A stretch of 64,000 bases of DNA from Streptomyces sp. Ncost-T10-10d (GTDB taxonomy: Bacteria > Actinomycetota > Actinomycetes > Streptomycetales > Streptomycetaceae). The notes below the pieces were generated by a model, which had not been told where the DNA came from, searched no databases, and was given only the letters and a program-made list of their open reading frames with translations. This document shows, piece by piece, positions 60,744-64,000 of the stretch (its first letter is position 1; each line of letters starts with the position of its first letter). Position numbers and translations under genes: made by a program. The stretch spans positions 124,001 to 188,000 of the forward strand of contig NZ_FMDF01000145.1 in assembly GCF_900091955.1 (NCBI RefSeq), written 5' to 3'.

Positions 60744-62131
60744 TGGCAGCCGCCCCGCAGGCCGAGGCCGTGGCCCCCGAGGCCAAGAGCATCGGCAGCG
60801 ACGACTACGCGCTCTCCCGTGTCCCGCGTGACAAGCGGTTCGGTTTCTGGTCCATGCTGCTGCAGTGGCTGGCCCAGTCCGGCTCGATCTCGCAGTTCAC
60901 CCTCGGCGCCACCATCGGTGTCGGCATGACCTTCAAGGGCGCCTTCCTCGCCTTCACGCTCGGCGCGGTGATCCTGGAGATCGTGATCTTCGCGATCGGT
61001 CTGGCCGGTATGCGCGAGGGCCTGGCGACCCCGATGCTGACCCGCTGGGTCGGCTTCGGACGCAACGGCTCGGCGCTGGTCAGCTTCGTCATCGCGGTCA
61101 GCCTGGTCGGCTGGTTCGGCGTCCAGAACACGATCTTCGGCAACAGCGTCTCGGCGCTGGTCGGCGGCCCGTCCTGGATGTGGTGCGTACTGGCGGGCAT
61201 CGCCATCACCGCACTGGTGATCTTCGGCTTCAGGTACATGGCCGTCTTCGCCAAGATCGTCACGCCGCTCTTCTTCGCGATGGTCGCCTGGTCGATCGTC
61301 TCGACGCTGAAGGACCACTCGATCAGCGATCTGATCCGCTCGCCGGCCCCTGGCCAGACGATTCCGCTCGCCGTCGCCGCGACCGCCATCGCGGGCGGAT
61401 TCATGACCGGTGCGATCGTCGCCCCCGAGATGACCCGCTACAACAGGAAGGGCTCGCACGTCTTCCTGCAGAGTGCCTCGTCGATGATCCTCTCCGAGTA
61501 CATCGTCGGCATGACCGGTGTGCTGCTCGGCCATCTGGTGAAGAGCAACGAGGTGTCGCACATCGTGCTCTCCACCTCGGGTGCCTTCGGCGTCATCGTG
61601 GTCCTGATGTCCACCGCCAAGATCAACGACTGGAACCTGTACGGCTCCTCGCTCGGCGTCGTCAACTTCTTCCAGGTCGTCTTCGGCAAGCGGATCCACC
61701 GCGGCGCGGTCACGATCGTCCTCGGCATCGCCGGCACGGTCCTGTCCGCGGTCGGGATCATGACCCACTTCACCGAGTTCCTCTCCATCCTCGGCGTCGC
61801 GATCCCGCCGATCGGCGGCATCATCGTGGCCGAGTACTGGGTCGTGAAGCGGATGCGCAAGCCGCTGGACGACACCCGGGAGTCCGAGACCCTGCCGACG
61901 TCCTCGCCGACCTGGGTGCCGATGTCCATCGCCATCTGGATCGCGGCGTTCTGCGTCGGCAAGTTCTATGAAGGCGGCATACCGGCCCTGAACTCGCTGG
62001 CCACCGCCTTCATCCTGTACAGCGTCCTCGGCCTGCTGGGCTGGGTGAAGCCGTACGGCACCTCCACCCTGGACGACGAGGACACCGCCGCCCCCGCCGC
62101 CCGCGCCACGACCTCTGTGGGAGCAGCATGA
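60743..62131 (+). CDS. NCS1-family (cytosine/purine-type) permease
   Basis: A 462-residue transporter with 12 helices of the nucleobase:cation symporter-1 family (cytosine permease CodB branch): WLAQSGSISQFTLGATIGVGMTF, GWFGVQNTIFGNSV, AGGFMTGAIVAPEMTRY. It imports a small heterocycle such as a hydantoin, allantoin, pyrimidine or, given the peptidases nearby, perhaps a cyclic dipeptide; the substrate is inferred. It overlaps the M20 gene by 4 bp (ATGA). Confidence 0.88.
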   Translation: MAAAPQAEAVAPEAKSIGSDDYALSRVPRDKRFGFWSMLLQWLAQSGSISQFTLGATIGVGMTFKGAFLAFTLGAVILEIVIFAIGLAGMREGLATPMLTRWVGFGRNGSALVSFVIAVSLVGWFGVQNTIFGNSVSALVGGPSWMWCVLAGIAITALVIFGFRYMAVFAKIVTPLFFAMVAWSIVSTLKDHSISDLIRSPAPGQTIPLAVAATAIAGGFMTGAIVAPEMTRYNRKGSHVFLQSASSMILSEYIVGMTGVLLGHLVKSNEVSHIVLSTSGAFGVIVVLMSTAKINDWNLYGSSLGVVNFFQVVFGKRIHRGAVTIVLGIAGTVLSAVGIMTHFTEFLSILGVAIPPIGGIIVAEYWVVKRMRKPLDDTRESETLPTSSPTWVPMSIAIWIAAFCVGKFYEGGIPALNSLATAFILYSVLGLLGWVKPYGTSTLDDEDTAAPAARATTSVGAA

Positions 62132-63471
62132 CCACCCCCGACCCCACCACCCCCGGCGCCGCCACCTCCTTCGTCCCGGCCTCCGACGAGGCCCAGGACG
62201 AGGTCATCGATCTCTGCGCCGAACTGATCAGGTTCGACACCTCCAACCCCACCAGCGACGAGCGCGCGAGCGCCGACTGGGTGGTGGGCCGCCTCGCCGA
62301 GGTGGGCATCGACTCCGAACTGATCGAGTCCGCCCCGGGCCGCGCCAATGTCATCGCCCGTATCGCGGGCAGCGACCCCGCGCGCGGCGCCCTCCTGGTC
62401 CACGGCCATCTGGACGTCGTACCCGCCGACGCCTCCGAGTGGCAGGTCCCGCCGTTCTCCGGCGAGATCCGCGACGGCTATCTCTGGGGCCGCGGCGCGA
62501 TCGACATGAAGGACACGGTGGCCGTCATGCTGGCCACCGCCCGCCACTTCGCCCGTACCGGCACCAAGCCGTCGCGCGACCTGGTCCTCGCCTTCCTCGC
62601 CGACGAGGAGGCGGGCGGGAAGTTCGGCGCCCACTGGCTGGTCGAGCACCGGCCGGAGCTCTTCGCCGGGGTCACCGAGGCGATCGGCGAGGGCGGCGGC
62701 TTCTCCTTCGCCATCGACGACACGCGTCGCCTCTACCCGATCGAGAACGCCCAGCGCGGCATGGCCTGGATGGAGCTCACCGCCACCGGCCGGGCCGGCC
62801 ACGGCTCGTCCCCCAACGACGAGAACGCCGTCACCGACCTCGCCGAGACGCTGACCCGCATCGGCCGCGAGACCTTCCCGATCCGCCTGATCGAACCGGT
62901 CCGCGCCCTGCTCGAAGAGGCCGCCCGCCTCTACGGTGTCGAGTTCGACGAGAACGACATCGAGGGCAGCCTCGCCAGGCTGGGCCCGGTCTCCGACTTC
63001 ATGCAGGTGGTGCTCCGCAACTCCGCGAACCCCACCATGTTCAGCGCGGGCTACCAGACCAACGTCATCCCCGGAAAGGCGACCGCCCGGGTGGACGGCC
63101 GCTTCCTCCCCGGCCACGAGCAGGAACTGATCGACACCATCGACAAGCTCCTGCTCCCCTCGGTCACCCGCGAGTGGGTCAACCACGACATCGCGCTGGA
63201 GACGACGTTCGACGGCCCGCTGGTCGACGCCATGTGCGAAGCCGTACGCGCCGAGGACCCGGACGGTCACCCCGTCCCGTACTGCAACCCCGGCGGCACC
63301 GACGCCAAGGCCTTCACCCACCTCGGCATCCGCTGCTTCGGCTTCAAGGGCCTCAAGCTCCCGCACGACCTGGACTACGGCCGGCTCTTCCACGGCGTGG
63401 ACGAACGCGTCCCGCTGGAGGGCCTGCGCTTCGGCGTCCGCGTCATGACCCGGCTCTGGCAGAGCTGCTGA
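62128..63471 (+). CDS. M20 family metallopeptidase/amidohydrolase
   Basis: A 447-residue zinc hydrolase with HGHLDVVPAD, GRGAIDMKD, the catalytic Glu pair in ADEEAGG and the C-terminal Zn ligand region near PHDLDYG. M20 members cut dipeptides, N-acyl amino acids or N-carbamoyl amino acids. As the last gene of the operon it probably finishes breakdown of the imported compound. A strong terminator follows at 63521-63557. Confidence 0.92.
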   Translation: MTTPDPTTPGAATSFVPASDEAQDEVIDLCAELIRFDTSNPTSDERASADWVVGRLAEVGIDSELIESAPGRANVIARIAGSDPARGALLVHGHLDVVPADASEWQVPPFSGEIRDGYLWGRGAIDMKDTVAVMLATARHFARTGTKPSRDLVLAFLADEEAGGKFGAHWLVEHRPELFAGVTEAIGEGGGFSFAIDDTRRLYPIENAQRGMAWMELTATGRAGHGSSPNDENAVTDLAETLTRIGRETFPIRLIEPVRALLEEAARLYGVEFDENDIEGSLARLGPVSDFMQVVLRNSANPTMFSAGYQTNVIPGKATARVDGRFLPGHEQELIDTIDKLLLPSVTREWVNHDIALETTFDGPLVDAMCEAVRAEDPDGHPVPYCNPGGTDAKAFTHLGIRCFGFKGLKLPHDLDYGRLFHGVDERVPLEGLRFGVRVMTRLWQSC

Positions 63472-63520
63472 CCTCCCTATCGCAGCCCTGCCGGGGGCGC
63501 CCCGACCCGGGCTCACCCCT

Positions 63521-63557
63521 CGTACGCCCCCGCCGATGCCTTCGGCGGGGGCGTACG
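63521..63557. terminator. Terminator after the M20 gene, perfect 16-bp stem
   Basis: Arms 63521-63536 (CGTACGCCCCCGCCGA) and 63542-63557 pair perfectly around the loop TGCCT, 50 bp after the M20 stop. Confidence 0.88.
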
Positions 63558-63704
63558 GCACGATGGGGCGCCGCTCAGGGGTAGCCATTCAGTTCAAGGT
63601 GCTCACCGTGGCCGTCCCGCTCTGGGTGTTCGAGGCCACCGGGGCTCCGCGCCGGGTGTGACATCCAGTGGCACCTGGTAGCACCGCACGTTACTGTGGA
63701 TGCC

Positions 63705-63974
63705 ATGGCAGCACAGCAGGAGATCACTCAACGCGACCTGCGCAACAGATCCAAAGAGATCATGGACGCTGTCCAGGGCGGCCAGGCCTTCACCGTCACA
63801 CGGGACGGACATCGCATCGGCGAGCTGATCCCGCTGCGCCGACGCAGGCGGTTCGTCCCGCGCGGCGAGTTCACCGCCATGTCCCGCACTTCTCCCGACC
63901 TCTCACTGGACGCCTTCCGGGCGGATCAGGAGGCCACCGCCGAGCAGAGGCCGGACGATCCCTATGCGCGCTGA
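63705..63974 (+). CDS. Phd/YefM-type antitoxin
   Basis: An 89-residue protein starting MAAQQEITQRDLRNRSKEIMDAVQGGQ with GQAFTVTRDGHRIGELIPL, the DNA-binding fold of Phd/YefM antitoxins, and a flexible charged C-terminus that would wrap the toxin. ATG 63705 (GTG 63696 also in frame). It overlaps the next gene by 11 bp. Confidence 0.88.
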   Translation: MAAQQEITQRDLRNRSKEIMDAVQGGQAFTVTRDGHRIGELIPLRRRRRFVPRGEFTAMSRTSPDLSLDAFRADQEATAEQRPDDPYAR

Positions 63975-64000
63975 GTACGACCAGGGTCTGCTCGACACCA
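63964..64000 (+). CDS. Probable PIN-domain toxin, only first 12 codons in window
   Basis: ATG 63964 inside the antitoxin end opens MRAEYDQGLLDT. The LLDT core is the typical first strand and metal-binding Asp of VapC-like PIN nucleases. The rest lies beyond the right edge, so the family is inferred from the antitoxin pairing. Confidence 0.6.
   Translation, partial: MRAEYDQGLLDT

Noticed and set aside
61966-63588. 540-codon open frame antisense to the M20 gene
   Set aside because: Antisense shadow of an enzyme with all catalytic motifs; no ribosome site or recognisable domain.
63563-63661. 32-codon open frame starting MGRRSGVAIQF
   Set aside because: It has a hydrophobic centre but starts just after the terminator loop arm with no ribosome site; not enough to call a gene.
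1-64000. CRISPR arrays, tRNA genes, insertion sequences, integrase attachment sites and known riboswitches
   Set aside because: No regularly spaced repeats, tRNA cloverleaf ends, transposase motifs or conserved riboswitch cores were noticed on either strand; a covariance-model scan would be needed to be certain.

Overview
The window is a stretch of high-GC actinobacterial chromosome, almost certainly Streptomyces. The signs are very strong GC bias at third codon positions, many GTG/TTG starts, ATGA-type coupled genes, Tat and lipobox signal peptides, a gamma-butyrolactone (AfsA/ScbR) signalling pair, DtxR/DmdR-type iron boxes, and a type A RNase P RNA. No tRNA, rRNA, CRISPR, insertion sequence or integrase was seen. 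Most of the window looks like conserved core chromosome, with a few remodelled spots.

Region by region. 1-11.5 kb is an iron block: a PhzF-family gene cut by the left edge, two cell-surface HtaA haem-binding proteins (one with a sortase E-like LAATG tail), a divergent haem ABC transporter (hmuTUV), then the ferrous iron/Dyp-peroxidase operon efeO-efeB-efeU and a lipoprotein gene overlapping the efeU 3' end. 11.5-23 kb holds housekeeping and metabolic singletons: a prim-pol domain protein, TetR and DDAH, an Rsm22-like methyltransferase, a lipoprotein, a Bcr/CflA exporter, a Gfo/Idh oxidoreductase, a PhoD phosphatase, an SDR and a second PhzF gene. 22.9-25.7 kb is a gamma-butyrolactone cassette: AfsA/ScbA-like synthase, coupled NAD-epimerase-like reductase, and divergent ScbR-like receptor. 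25.8-28.1 kb has a glycosyltransferase, a VOC protein and a metallophosphoesterase. 28.2-31.2 kb is a damaged polymorphic-toxin locus (WXG100-like start, YwqJ-like deaminase toxin, YwqK-like immunity protein) next to rnpB. 31.2-39.7 kb carries Uma2, MerR plus membrane protein, an RNB nuclease, yaaA, eda, and the operon Nif3 / zinc ribbon / RNase H-phosphatase. 39.8-42.8 kb has an iron-boxed siderophore-binding lipoprotein and a hypothetical protein, and ends in a perfect 20-bp terminator stem.

42.8-56 kb contains two acyl-CoA operons (maoC-adh-sdr, and fused acyl-CoA dehydrogenase-lipid transfer thiolase). Each is preceded by a KstR-like TAGAACnnGTTCnA palindrome, suggesting one regulon for steroid-like or branched lipid breakdown. 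Between them lies an ABC-2 exporter / DesK-DesR-type cassette. Its histidine kinase keeps only the membrane sensor half, and a convergent Ser/Thr protein kinase gene occupies the place where the kinase half would be. The orphan response regulator lies beyond it. 56-58 kb is an MFS transporter with an added carboxypeptidase-regulatory-like C-terminal domain. 58-63.5 kb is an IclR-controlled peptide or cyclic-amide utilisation locus (pepE, iclR, DUF1177, NCS1 permease, M20 hydrolase). The right edge cuts a Phd/PIN-type toxin-antitoxin pair.

Points most worth following up: the truncated sensor kinase and its Ser/Thr kinase neighbour, the deletion-like junction in the YwqJ toxin gene, the two KstR-like operators, a family of long palindromes sharing the ends GGTCCTGTCG/CGACAGGACC, and the DUF1177/NCS1/M20 operon.
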